In this document: in pieces, positions 14,410 through 23,203 of the stretch
Layout: each line of letters begins with the position of its first letter
How positions within the stretch are numbered: position 1 is the stretch's first letter
IMG/VR virus record: IMGVR_UViG_3300015371_000010
Location: 18,688 to 82,687 of that record
DNA length: 64,000 nt
Reading direction: 5' to 3' (one strand)
Origin: a virus
The notes under the pieces: generated by a model
Told to the model about the DNA's origin: nothing
What the model saw: the letters and a program-made list of their open reading frames with translations, nothing else
The model's database searches: none
Position numbers and translations under genes: made by a program

Positions 14410-14415
14410 CAGCCC

Positions 14416-16545
14416 ATGACCTTCGACCAGGCTCAGTCCCCCAGGCTGGGTCAACGGACACCGGTCGAGTCCACCTATGTCCGATCCTTCGATGTCACCC
14501 CAGGCAACGACATCGCAGACCTGCTGGAGGCGGCCTGGCCCGGTCAGCTCATCCACCGGGCCGACCTGAACATCCTGCAGATCTACGACGGTGCGGCCTG
14601 GCTGGACATCGCTGGTGGCATCGCCGGCAACCGCACCTTCGTGGGCGATGAGCCCCCGACCGAGGGCCCGTTCAACATCGGGGACCTCTGGTATGACCAG
14701 AACGACGCCTACCGGGCCTACATCTGGGACGGGGACAGCTGGGAGCCGACCAAGGCCGGCGGTGGGGTGCTCACCTTCCGCCAGCCCGAGCCGCCCACCT
14801 CGGTGAACATCGGGGACATCTGGATCGACTCCGACGACAAGAACAAGCAGTACCGGGCCAACCGGGTCGGGATCAACACCATCAGCGCCGACGGGATCGA
14901 GGACGGCTGGGTGCTGGTCCGGGACACCGATATCCCGGTGGCCCTGGACACCGCGAACCGGAAGACCCGGGCCTACTACGCGCCCGGCTTCCTGGCCGAT
15001 GACGACAGCGACCCGACCACGTTGGCCCCGATCGGCTGGCTGACCACAGCCCCGGACGGTGCTCCACTGACCATCGGGGACATCTGGTATCAGACCGACT
15101 ACTCCAACCATCCGTGGTTCTGGGCCGGTCCGGACACCAGCGCCCCCAATGCCGGCTGGGTGGACGCGGTCGATCCGAACGTGGCCAGCAGCATCGACCT
15201 GTCCAAGCTGGCCACCCAGGTGGAGAACCTGACCCTGACCAGCTCCTCCACCAACAACACCGCAGATACTGCGGACGGCCGGATCTCCACCTCGGACTAC
15301 CGACCCGGCATCGATGACCTGACCTACACCCAGACCCAGAAGCGACTGGACTCCTCGGTCAGCCCACCGGTGGAGATCGAGGTGCAGTACCAGGTGCCTC
15401 GGGTGGACGGCTCGATCTGGTTCACCCAGACCCGCCCGCGCGTGAACTACTGCACCAACCCCAGCTTCGAGGTCGACACCCAGTTCTGGACCAACTCGGC
15501 CTGCACCGTGGCCCGGACCACCGCACCCGATGTGCCGGCCGGGATGTGGACGCTGCAGGTGACCAACACCACCACGGCGGACCACAACGTGGCCTGGGGT
15601 GTGAGCACGCCGGCGCCGGCCTCCCAGGGTCAGGCCTGGACCGCCTCGATCTTCGCCGAGCTGATCAGCGGCAACGGCACCGGGCTGACCATCCAGCTGG
15701 TCTGGCTGGACGCCAGCAACGCGGTGCTGGCCCTGGACCAGAGCGCCCCCTTCGATCTGGTCCTCAACGCCTGGTCACCCGAGATCGCCGGCACCATCGC
15801 TGAGCCGCGGTACTGGGTGACCGCTACGGCGCCGGCGAACACCGCTGGGGTCTACCTCCGGGTCAGCAGTCCACACGGTGCGAACGACTCCGATGTCTGG
15901 CACATGGGTGCGGCGCTGCTGGAGCCGCGCGCGGACCTGGGCCGGTACTTCGACGGCGACTCCTGGACCGTGATGGGTGGAGACGGGCACTGGCAGGGCA
16001 CGCCGCATGCCTCCCGCTCCGAGCTCACCGGCGACCGGATCTTCCAGGTCTGGGAGCTGCGGGAGAGCAACTGGGTGCGCAAGTACCTCACCGACGACGC
16101 CCAGGCCCCGGTGAACGGCAGTGTGCTGGTCGGCACCATCGACGGGGAGCTGATCGCGGACAACTCCCTGACCCCGGAGAAGCAGCAGGCGGCCCTGGTC
16201 AAGGCCTACGAGGCGCTGAGCTACGGGGACCTGGTGCACATCTACAACGACCACGGCGTCTTCACCGCGCGCAAGGCCGATGCCTCGTTGGGCAAGGTCT
16301 ACGAGGCGCACGGCTATGTCATCGACACCGCGGCTTCGGGCGCGAACGTACGGGTCTACCACGTCGGCTACATGGACCTGCCTGGGGTGACCCTGACCCC
16401 GGGCTCGCAGTGGCTGTCCACCACGCCCGGCAAGACCCAGACCCGGCCGCCCAATGGTCCTGGCCAGCTGATCCAGATGGTCGGCGTCGCGCCCAGTGCG
16501 CACATCCTCAACTTCGAGCCCCGGCTAGCTGTGAAGATCACCTGA
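14416..16545 (+). CDS. Large minor tail / tail fibre protein with carbohydrate-binding-like domain
   Basis: The protein has 709 residues. A repeated element, PPTEGPFNIGDLWYDQND then PPTSVNIGDIWIDSDDKN and GAPLTIGDIWYQTDYS, occurs three times in the first 230 residues. A central region starting NYCTNPSFEVDTQFWTNSAC reads as a CBM4/9-like galactose-binding fold, found in many receptor-binding tail proteins. The C-terminal part (LVHIYNDHGVFTARKADAS, GYMDLPGVTLTPGSQWL) resembles tail-protein domains that present the tip. It probably contacts host surface glycans. It is preceded by the leaderless-type promoter TAGCAT and overlaps the next gene by TGATG. Confidence 0.72.
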   Translation: MTFDQAQSPRLGQRTPVESTYVRSFDVTPGNDIADLLEAAWPGQLIHRADLNILQIYDGAAWLDIAGGIAGNRTFVGDEPPTEGPFNIGDLWYDQNDAYRAYIWDGDSWEPTKAGGGVLTFRQPEPPTSVNIGDIWIDSDDKNKQYRANRVGINTISADGIEDGWVLVRDTDIPVALDTANRKTRAYYAPGFLADDDSDPTTLAPIGWLTTAPDGAPLTIGDIWYQTDYSNHPWFWAGPDTSAPNAGWVDAVDPNVASSIDLSKLATQVENLTLTSSSTNNTADTADGRISTSDYRPGIDDLTYTQTQKRLDSSVSPPVEIEVQYQVPRVDGSIWFTQTRPRVNYCTNPSFEVDTQFWTNSACTVARTTAPDVPAGMWTLQVTNTTTADHNVAWGVSTPAPASQGQAWTASIFAELISGNGTGLTIQLVWLDASNAVLALDQSAPFDLVLNAWSPEIAGTIAEPRYWVTATAPANTAGVYLRVSSPHGANDSDVWHMGAALLEPRADLGRYFDGDSWTVMGGDGHWQGTPHASRSELTGDRIFQVWELRESNWVRKYLTDDAQAPVNGSVLVGTIDGELIADNSLTPEKQQAALVKAYEALSYGDLVHIYNDHGVFTARKADASLGKVYEAHGYVIDTAASGANVRVYHVGYMDLPGVTLTPGSQWLSTTPGKTQTRPPNGPGQLIQMVGVAPSAHILNFEPRLAVKIT

Positions 16546-18125
16546 TGGGCACCGACTGGGGAGCGTATGAGAACTCCGGAGGCCGAGGCATCCGGTGTGG
16601 TCTCACCTACAACTGGCAGGCGGTCGGCCATGGAGACGGCAATGCGCACCTGGACCTCGACTGCCTGACCCAGAACAGCGCCAAGTACAACAACGACGCC
16701 CAGAGCCTGAACATCTCCGGTGACTGGACCTTCACGGTCAACTACACCAACGACCAGGGCACCGGGGTCATCACTCGAAACTCGCGCACGCTCGCCTGGT
16801 CCTACCCTGGCAACTCCTACGGCTCCTCACCGGGCAACATCACCGTCAAGTCCCTGCTCAGCGGGGCGGACAACGGGGTCACTCCTGGTGTCCAGGTCAC
16901 GTTGGCGATCCCGGCTCGGCCCTATGGAGCGCCGAATGCGCCGTTCTTCCAGTCCGCGCAGGCCCAGTCCGACACCCAGATCCTGGTGCAGTGGCTGCAG
17001 CAGCCCACCGTTGGTGAGCCGTACCAAGCGGTCTACGTAGACCGGTACACCTACAACTTCGAGTCCTGGACCCGGATCATGAACGGCGGCGCGACCGGGG
17101 CCACCTCCGGCTCGGTGATGGCCGGCGCCCAGGCGAACCGGAAGTACACCTATCGGGTCTGGGCGGCCAACAGCGCTGGCAGCTCGGCGGCGGTGCAGAC
17201 CAACGATGAGTACACCTCGCCGGGAGCTCCCGTGGGCGTGAGCCGGACCACGGCGGGCACCACCCAGAACCTGGCCTGGACCAACAACGTCGGCTATAGC
17301 GAGTACCAGACCGAGATCTGGGTCTCGGTCAACGGGGGCGGCTGGTCCCTGCTGGCCACCAAGGCAGCCGGAGTCACCACGCACGCGCACACCGGCACCT
17401 CGGTGGCGAACAAGTACAAGTACCAGCTCCGAACCAAGGCCACCGAAGAGCTCTCGCTCTACTCGGCCTACGTGGTGACCGACGAGTCCTCAGGTGTCAC
17501 GACAGCCCCAGCCGCCCCGACCGCACTGGCTCCCGGTGGCGACATCGTGGTCGATGGCCTCAACCCCGTGGTGATGAGCTGGACCTACAACAGCACCGAC
17601 GGCTCGGACCAGACCCAGTTCGAGCTCCAGCACCGGGAGGTGGGCACCAGTACCTGGAATGTCACCTCGCCACCGGTGAACATCACCGCGACCCGGAACT
17701 ACACCCTTGCCGGTGGCACCTACGACTACTCCAAGCACGTGGAGTGGCAGGTACGCACCTGGGGTGTGAACACCTCGCTGCCCTCGCCCTGGGCCTCGGC
17801 GTCCTTCCTGACTGCGGACGAGGTGCCGGTCAAGTACCCGCTGGTGATCAACCTGTCCTCGGGCCGGGTGGAGGCACTCTCCGGTGGTGGCGCGGCCGGG
17901 GTCGGGGATGCGAACGTCTTCTACTACGAGCAGAACTACACCACGGCCACCACCACGGTGGGCTACAACCATGGCCTGGGGACCAAGGGACTGGAGATCG
18001 AGTTCTACGACTCGGGTGGAGTCCAGCGGTTCGGAGACGTGACCAAGACCGCCGACACGATCACCATGACTTTCTATCACCCAGTGACTGGGCTGATGAT
18101 CGTGTACGGCGCGGTTGCGGCCTAA
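16545..18125 (+). CDS. Minor tail protein with fibronectin type III repeats
   Basis: The protein has 526 residues. After a beta-rich N-terminal domain, at least two to three FN3-like modules are visible, marked by YTYRVWAANSAGSS, KYKYQLRTKATEELSLYS and VEWQVRTWGVNTSLPS, with linkers such as SPGAPVGVSRTTAG and APAAPTALAPGGD. FN3 modules are common in siphophage tail proteins and may bind surface carbohydrate. The last 80 residues (TTTVGYNHGLGTKGLEIEFY) form a C-terminal domain unlike FN3. ATG 16545 overlaps the upstream stop. Confidence 0.75.
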   Translation: MGTDWGAYENSGGRGIRCGLTYNWQAVGHGDGNAHLDLDCLTQNSAKYNNDAQSLNISGDWTFTVNYTNDQGTGVITRNSRTLAWSYPGNSYGSSPGNITVKSLLSGADNGVTPGVQVTLAIPARPYGAPNAPFFQSAQAQSDTQILVQWLQQPTVGEPYQAVYVDRYTYNFESWTRIMNGGATGATSGSVMAGAQANRKYTYRVWAANSAGSSAAVQTNDEYTSPGAPVGVSRTTAGTTQNLAWTNNVGYSEYQTEIWVSVNGGGWSLLATKAAGVTTHAHTGTSVANKYKYQLRTKATEELSLYSAYVVTDESSGVTTAPAAPTALAPGGDIVVDGLNPVVMSWTYNSTDGSDQTQFELQHREVGTSTWNVTSPPVNITATRNYTLAGGTYDYSKHVEWQVRTWGVNTSLPSPWASASFLTADEVPVKYPLVINLSSGRVEALSGGGAAGVGDANVFYYEQNYTTATTTVGYNHGLGTKGLEIEFYDSGGVQRFGDVTKTADTITMTFYHPVTGLMIVYGAVAA

Positions 18126-18140
18126 GGACGAGGAGACGCG

Positions 18141-19487
18141 ATGCCCACCTTCGACTCACAGGTGAAGTTCACCAAGATCCCCACCGTGGATCTGGTGGCA
18201 CCGCAGGCGGCCGCAGCCTCGCCACCGGCCTCGCCCATCGCGGGCCAGCTCTGGTACGACACCACCAACAACCAGCTCAAGGTCTGCACCAACGCCACCG
18301 GACCGGTCTGGACCCAGTGCGACAACGCTGCGGTCGCCAACCTCACCGACGGGGACAAGGGCGACATCACCATCTCCTCGGGCATCTGGACCATCGACAA
18401 CCTGGTGGTCACCGCGGCCAAGATCGCCAATGCCACGATCACCGACACCCAGATCGCCGCCGGCAACAAGGACGGCACCACTGCCGTGCCGTCGATGCGC
18501 ACCCTGGGGTTCAGCGGCAACTCGGCCATGCCCGGCACCGCCTCCCTCAACCAGCTGGCCTCGCCCACCGCGCTGATCAACATGAACGGGCAGCGGCTGA
18601 CCCAGCTGGGCGCTTCGGCGGCCGGCACGGACGCGGTCAACCGCAACGAGCTGGACGCGGTGGCTGCCGGCTTGGACTCCAAGGGCAGTGTGCGAGTGGC
18701 CACCACCGCGAACATCACCCTGTCCGGCACGCAGACCATCGATACCGTGGCTGTAGTGGTTGGCGACCGGGTGCTGGTGATGAACCAGAGCACCGCGGCG
18801 AACAACGGCATCTACGTGGTCGCCTCGGGCGCGTGGACCAGGGCCACCGACATGGACAGCTGGATCGAGGTGCCCGGGGCCTACACCTTCGTCGAGGACG
18901 GCTCGGCCAACATCAACAACGGCTACGTGTGCACCTCCAAGGCCGGCGGCACCCTGGGCACCACCGCGATCACCTGGACCCAGTTCTCCGGGGCCGGTCA
19001 GATCACCGACGGCATCGGACTGCTGAAGACCGGGAACACCCTGGATGTCCGGCTGGACAACACCACCATCGAGGCGCCCTCGGACATCCTGCAGGTCAAG
19101 GCGGGCGGGATCGGTGGCACTCAGCTGGCCACGGGTGCGGTGGACCTGACCACCGCCAAGGTCGCCGGCATCCTGCCCCCGGCCAAGGGCGGAACCGGTG
19201 CCGATGCCACCACCGCGGCCGGTCAGCTCAGCGTTCGGCAGAACCTGGGCGTGATGGGTCAGTACGCCACCCTGTCGCCCTCGTTGACCGCCGGGGTCTG
19301 GGCCACCATCACTCACAACATGCAGTCCCGAGCTCGGCACGTCTCCTTCGAGGAGGTGTCCTCTGGTGAGGGCCGGCTCCTGGACTGGCGGGTGAACTCC
19401 ACCAACCCGCTCACCCAGATCGACATCCGCTGTGACGTGCCCGGGGGCCGGGCGGCCAGCTACTACAACGTGAACGTTGGCTGTTGA
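18141..19487 (+). CDS. Tail fibre protein (modular paralogue A)
   Basis: The protein has 448 residues and GAGGAG before ATG 18141. The N-terminus (PASPIAGQLWYDTTNNQLKV) is a fibre-attachment-like segment. A central module VRVATTANITLSGTQTIDTV then GDRVLVMNQSTAANNGIYVV is a known tail-fibre repeat. It recurs in the next gene as CRLVSTTNITLSGNQSIDSF then GDRILVAGQTTAADNGIYLA. The C-terminal domain (VSFEEVSSGEGRLLDWRV and YYNVNVGC) is also shared with the next gene. Neighbouring paralogues with swapped modules suggest duplication and recombination driven by receptor adaptation. Confidence 0.75.
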   Translation: MPTFDSQVKFTKIPTVDLVAPQAAAASPPASPIAGQLWYDTTNNQLKVCTNATGPVWTQCDNAAVANLTDGDKGDITISSGIWTIDNLVVTAAKIANATITDTQIAAGNKDGTTAVPSMRTLGFSGNSAMPGTASLNQLASPTALINMNGQRLTQLGASAAGTDAVNRNELDAVAAGLDSKGSVRVATTANITLSGTQTIDTVAVVVGDRVLVMNQSTAANNGIYVVASGAWTRATDMDSWIEVPGAYTFVEDGSANINNGYVCTSKAGGTLGTTAITWTQFSGAGQITDGIGLLKTGNTLDVRLDNTTIEAPSDILQVKAGGIGGTQLATGAVDLTTAKVAGILPPAKGGTGADATTAAGQLSVRQNLGVMGQYATLSPSLTAGVWATITHNMQSRARHVSFEEVSSGEGRLLDWRVNSTNPLTQIDIRCDVPGGRAASYYNVNVGC

Positions 19488-21172
19488 TGCCAGGACTCGA
19501 CGCGCCACTGGACATGGCCCAGCTGGGTTCCCCGACCAGAACCCCGACGACCGGGCGGACCTTCCTCTATCCCCGGGCCGACGGGCTGATGTGGGTGAAG
19601 ACGCCGTCCTCGGAGTATGCCCTTCAGGTGGCCCAGCAGGCGGTCTCGCTGATCGCCAACGGGGACATGGAGATAGCCAAGGCCGGCACCCCACCGGTCG
19701 AGCCCTTGGCCTGGAGCGGCTTCTGGCACTCAGGCACCACCTCGGTGGCTCAGGACACCACCGTGTACGCCGGCGGGCTGGCCTCGCTCAAGGCCACCAT
19801 CTCGGCAACCGCTGGTGACAACGTGGTCTGTCAGTCCGATGTGTTCCCGGTCCAGGGCGGCAGCACGCTGCTGCTGGACTACGACATGAAGGGCGAGGTG
19901 GGCGCTCAGTTCACCTGCGAGCTGCAGACCTCGGCGGATGCCAGCAACGGCGCGCCGAACTTCTTCGCCACCGGCACCTATGTGACCGGTGGTGCGCCGG
20001 TGGTGTTCTCCAACACCAACTGGACTCATGCCACCCGCGCGCTGGCCATCCCGGCCAACCACACCCTGGCCCGGATCAACTTCCGACTCGGTCACGTCGG
20101 CTCGGACGCAGCGGCTCACACCGGCTACATCGACAACGTGGTGGCCAGGATGGATGCCACCGCGGCTCCTAAGGCGAACTGGCCGCTGGTGGAGTGCCGG
20201 CTGGTCTCCACCACCAACATCACCCTGTCCGGAAACCAGAGCATCGACTCCTTCACCACCGCGGCCGGGGACCGGATCCTGGTGGCCGGACAGACCACGG
20301 CCGCCGACAACGGCATCTACCTGGCCGACGCCGCGGCCTGGATCCGCGCCGGCGATGCAGACACCGCGGCCGAGCTGGCCGGGGCGATGGTGGCCATCCA
20401 GGCCGGCTCGGTCAACGGCGGCACCAGGTGGGGCACCAGCTTCCGGGCCACCGACGTGGTGGGCAGCACCGCGATGAACTGGGCCAACCTCAGCGTGGAG
20501 ACGCTGGAGTGGCAGATGCTGTTCCTGAACGCGAACTACACGGGCACCACTGGCGGCGGGATCATGCCGTTCAAGACGGTGAGCGGTACCGGCGGCGGGA
20601 TGACCGTGGACTCCTTCGGCCGGCATGTGGTGGCCAAGGCCGGGGTCTACCACGTGGCGGTCCAGTTCGAGTTCACCAACGCCGGCTCCGGGTACGCCAT
20701 CGAGCGGATGAACCTGATCCGGGGCGGGACCGCGATCAAGGTGGTGGAGACCGTGGAGTCCGGTGCCGGCTGGCACTCCGGGGTGGTCTTCGCCGACTGG
20801 GACTGCCAGGCCGGGGACATCTTCGAGGCGTTCGTGGCCTGTCAGACGGCGGGCCAGGTGCAGTTCGAGAACACCCGGAACCAGTTCATCGCGCATCGGT
20901 TGGCCACCGCGGCCCCGGCCGGTGCCGGAGGCGGGGGCGGCGCGGCGGGGCAGACGGTGGCCTCGCCGGCGATGGCCACGGCTGGGACCTGGTACTCGGT
21001 CTCCCACACCCTGGGCGTGCAGGTGCGCGAGGTGACCGCGGTGGACTCCTCGGGGGAGACCAGGCTGGTCGACTGGCGGCCCACCAGCGGGTCCATCGCC
21101 TCCTCGATCGACGTGCGCAGTGGGCTGGGCTCGCTGGCCGCCGGCTACTACAACCTGTATCTGGAGGGCTGA
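19487..21172 (+). CDS. Tail fibre protein (modular paralogue B)
   Basis: The protein has 561 residues; ATG 19487 overlaps the previous stop. It has a short N-terminal tag MPGLDAPLDMAQLGSPTRTP, shared in altered form with the next gene. A CBM-like domain follows (IANGDMEIAKAGTPPVEPLAW, then FFATGTYVTGGAPVVFSNTN). Next come the TTNITLSGNQSID/NGIYLADA fibre module shared with the upstream gene, a C1q-like jelly roll (YHVAVQFEFTNAGSGYAIE), a Gly-rich hinge (AGAGGGGGAAGQ) and the shared C-terminal domain (SSGETRLVDWRPTSG, AGYYNLYLEG). The order indicates a trimeric receptor-binding fibre. Confidence 0.75.
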   Translation: MPGLDAPLDMAQLGSPTRTPTTGRTFLYPRADGLMWVKTPSSEYALQVAQQAVSLIANGDMEIAKAGTPPVEPLAWSGFWHSGTTSVAQDTTVYAGGLASLKATISATAGDNVVCQSDVFPVQGGSTLLLDYDMKGEVGAQFTCELQTSADASNGAPNFFATGTYVTGGAPVVFSNTNWTHATRALAIPANHTLARINFRLGHVGSDAAAHTGYIDNVVARMDATAAPKANWPLVECRLVSTTNITLSGNQSIDSFTTAAGDRILVAGQTTAADNGIYLADAAAWIRAGDADTAAELAGAMVAIQAGSVNGGTRWGTSFRATDVVGSTAMNWANLSVETLEWQMLFLNANYTGTTGGGIMPFKTVSGTGGGMTVDSFGRHVVAKAGVYHVAVQFEFTNAGSGYAIERMNLIRGGTAIKVVETVESGAGWHSGVVFADWDCQAGDIFEAFVACQTAGQVQFENTRNQFIAHRLATAAPAGAGGGGGAAGQTVASPAMATAGTWYSVSHTLGVQVREVTAVDSSGETRLVDWRPTSGSIASSIDVRSGLGSLAAGYYNLYLEG

Positions 21173-22506
21173 TGCCCGGTTACGACGCGCCCCTGGACCT
21201 GGCCGAGATCCCGACTCCGAGTTGGAACCCGGCAACGGGCCGGAACCAGCTCTACACCAAGACCGACGACGTGTTGTACCGGAAGAACTCGGCCGGCATC
21301 GAGACCCCGATCGGGCTGGGCCAGCCGGGCTACGAGGTACGGGGCGGCTGCAACATCCCGTTGAACTCTACGGGTGCAACCACCGGCTGGCTCCAGATCA
21401 CAGGTACGCCCACGACGATCACCGTCGACCCATTGATGGGCGGAATGGCGCTGGGCAGCAACGGGCTCACCGTGCCAGTGACCGGCTACTACCTCGTCAC
21501 CGGGATCGCCTCGTTCAACACCGGCTCCTCGGCCACCGGGCGCAAAGGTGTCGGGGTCGGGATCAACGGGGCGCTTCCCACGAACGCGCAGCTCGTGGAC
21601 ACCAACGCCAACAACGCCTCGGGGAATCTACCGGTCTCATACTGCCTGGCGCTGAATGCCGGGGACACTCTTGGGGTCTGGCGCTACATCGACGCAGCGA
21701 ACATCTTCAACGGGGTCACCGGTGTCCTCCAAGCGGTGCTGCTCTCCGGTGGGAGCAGCGCTCCGGCGGCGGCTGGGTTCCGGGGACCGGGCCAGACCCT
21801 CTCCAATGCGGCGGTTGCCGCTGTGGACCTTTCCGCTACGCCGGACCACAACATCGGTGGGGTGTTCTCCGTCGCCGGGAGTGTGGTCACGGTGGCGCGG
21901 GCCGGGGTCTACGCCTTCTCCGCCAACGTCACCTTCGACGCGGTGGGGGCGGGCGGTCGGCGGCTGCTGACTCTGGAGACGTGGACTGGTGCCGATCCCG
22001 GAGTCAGCCTTGCCACCCAATTGGGTCGTGCAGAGATAGCCGCCTCATCGGCCTCCTACTTCAGCGCCGTCGTCGCCGATCAGGCCAACCTCGCGGCGGG
22101 GGCGAAACTGCGGTTGGCGGCCTATCAGATCAGCGGCGGGACCATGAGCATCCTCCCCGCCTCGAACCTCGCGCCGAGGCTCAACGTCCACCAGGTGCCG
22201 ACCGCGCTGTTCTCTGCCCCGGACATCCCCTGGACCTCGCTGACGCCCACCGCGAACATGACCGGGACCATCCAGTACACCCGTAGGTCGGGCAACGTCT
22301 ACGTGGAGATGGCGGGCAGCAAGTCCGGCACGTCCGGTGCCATCCTGGCCACCCTCCCGCCCGGCTGCTGGCCGGCAGTGCAGGTGATCCGCCCTGCCGT
22401 GCAGGCGGGGGGAGTGCAGTCCGGGGTCTTCGTGGACACCGTCGGCAACATCAAGTCCGACTATGGCACCGGTGCCTACGGCGGCTTCTCGTTCCCGGCG
22501 GCCTGA
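21172..22506 (+). CDS. Tail fibre protein (modular paralogue C)
   Basis: The protein has 444 residues; ATG 21172 overlaps the preceding stop. The N-terminus MPGYDAPLDLAEIPTPSW parallels MPGLDAPLDMAQLGSPTR upstream, so both probably dock to the same site. Two C1q/TNF-like domains are suggested by VTGYYLVTGIASFNTGSS and ARAGVYAFSANVTFDAVGAG. A different C-terminal domain (GTIQYTRRSGNVYVEMAGSK, YGTGAYGGFSFPAA) replaces the one shared by A and B. It is the last fibre before the small holin region. Confidence 0.7.
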   Translation: MPGYDAPLDLAEIPTPSWNPATGRNQLYTKTDDVLYRKNSAGIETPIGLGQPGYEVRGGCNIPLNSTGATTGWLQITGTPTTITVDPLMGGMALGSNGLTVPVTGYYLVTGIASFNTGSSATGRKGVGVGINGALPTNAQLVDTNANNASGNLPVSYCLALNAGDTLGVWRYIDAANIFNGVTGVLQAVLLSGGSSAPAAAGFRGPGQTLSNAAVAAVDLSATPDHNIGGVFSVAGSVVTVARAGVYAFSANVTFDAVGAGGRRLLTLETWTGADPGVSLATQLGRAEIAASSASYFSAVVADQANLAAGAKLRLAAYQISGGTMSILPASNLAPRLNVHQVPTALFSAPDIPWTSLTPTANMTGTIQYTRRSGNVYVEMAGSKSGTSGAILATLPPGCWPAVQVIRPAVQAGGVQSGVFVDTVGNIKSDYGTGAYGGFSFPAA

Positions 22507-22517
22507 GAGGAGACGAT

Positions 22518-22559
22518 ATGAGCTATCTGACCCAGAGTGCCATTGCGGCGGACAACTAG
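22518..22559 (+). CDS. 13-codon ORF with an excellent ribosome binding site
   Basis: GAGAGGAGACGAT places a near-ideal Shine-Dalgarno sequence before ATG 22518, but TAG follows after MSYLTQSAIAADN. The stop overlaps the ribosome binding site of the holin candidate (TAGGAGGAG). It may be a translated leader coupling the holin, or the surviving start of a gene whose remainder was deleted. The peptide is not hydrophobic. No function is claimed. Confidence 0.35.
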   Translation: MSYLTQSAIAADN

Positions 22560-22567
22560 GAGGAGTC

Positions 22568-22840
22568 ATGAAGCTCGACGGAGACATCATCAAGAACGAG
22601 CCGGTGCTGATCACCGGATTCGTGGAGGCCGTGCTGGTGCTGCTGCTGGCCTTCGGTGTGGACCTGGACAACGACAAGATCGCCGCGATCATGGCGGTGG
22701 TCACCATCGGCCTGGCCATCCTGGCGCGGAAGTTCACCACGCCCACCAACAAGGTCACCCCGCAGCCGGAGGCTGAGGACAAGCCGATGTTCCCCGAGGA
22801 GCCGCCCCCAGCGCCGCCGCCAGTGCCGCCGAGCGTCTAG
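22568..22840 (+). CDS. Putative holin
   Basis: The protein has 90 residues and GGAGGAG before ATG 22568. Two hydrophobic segments are visible, PVLITGFVEAVLVLLLAFGV and KIAAIMAVVTIGLAILA, joined by a short acidic loop (DLDNDK). A basic stretch and a Pro/Glu-rich C-terminus follow (PEEPPPAPPPVPPSV). Size, two transmembrane helices and a charged tail fit a class II holin. The endolysin candidate lies 1.8 kb downstream with tail genes in between, so the lysis genes are not adjacent. Another membrane role cannot be excluded. Confidence 0.6.
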   Translation: MKLDGDIIKNEPVLITGFVEAVLVLLLAFGVDLDNDKIAAIMAVVTIGLAILARKFTTPTNKVTPQPEAEDKPMFPEEPPPAPPPVPPSV

Positions 22841-22874
22841 CCAGCGATGAGACCATCTGAACAAGGAGGCAGCC

Positions 22875-23201
22875 ATGCCAGGAACCACCCCCGCCCAGGG
22901 CTTTCGCGTCCCGGTGGCCGGCGATGACCCCGATGTCGTAGACGACATGACCCAGCTCGCCAAGATGATCGAGAAGCGGGTGATCGGGGTCTACGCCAAT
23001 GCATCCGCGCGAGACACCGCGACCGCAGCGGCCGGGCTGGAGGAGGGCATGTTCGCCTTCACCAGGGACAACAACCAGGTCTACTACTTCGATGGTGCGA
23101 CCTGGCAGGCCTGGCCGGCGATCCCGCCGGCGATCACCTCGGGCACCTCGGTCCCGCCGAACTCCAGCGGCAACAACGGCGACGTGTTCTTCCAGGTGTA
23201 G
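22875..23201 (+). CDS. Small tail-associated protein
   Basis: The protein has 108 residues and AAGGAGG 6 nt before ATG 22875. MPGTTPAQGFRVPVAGDDPD is followed by DMTQLAKMIEKRVIGVYAN. The segment MFAFTRDNNQVYYFDGATWQ is a frequent element of phage tail-fibre and attachment proteins. The C-terminus is Ser/Pro/Asn-rich. It stands just ahead of a minor tail gene and probably belongs to the same tail-tip or fibre set; no enzyme motif is seen. Confidence 0.55.
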   Translation: MPGTTPAQGFRVPVAGDDPDVVDDMTQLAKMIEKRVIGVYANASARDTATAAAGLEEGMFAFTRDNNQVYYFDGATWQAWPAIPPAITSGTSVPPNSSGNNGDVFFQV

Positions 23202-23203
23202 TA

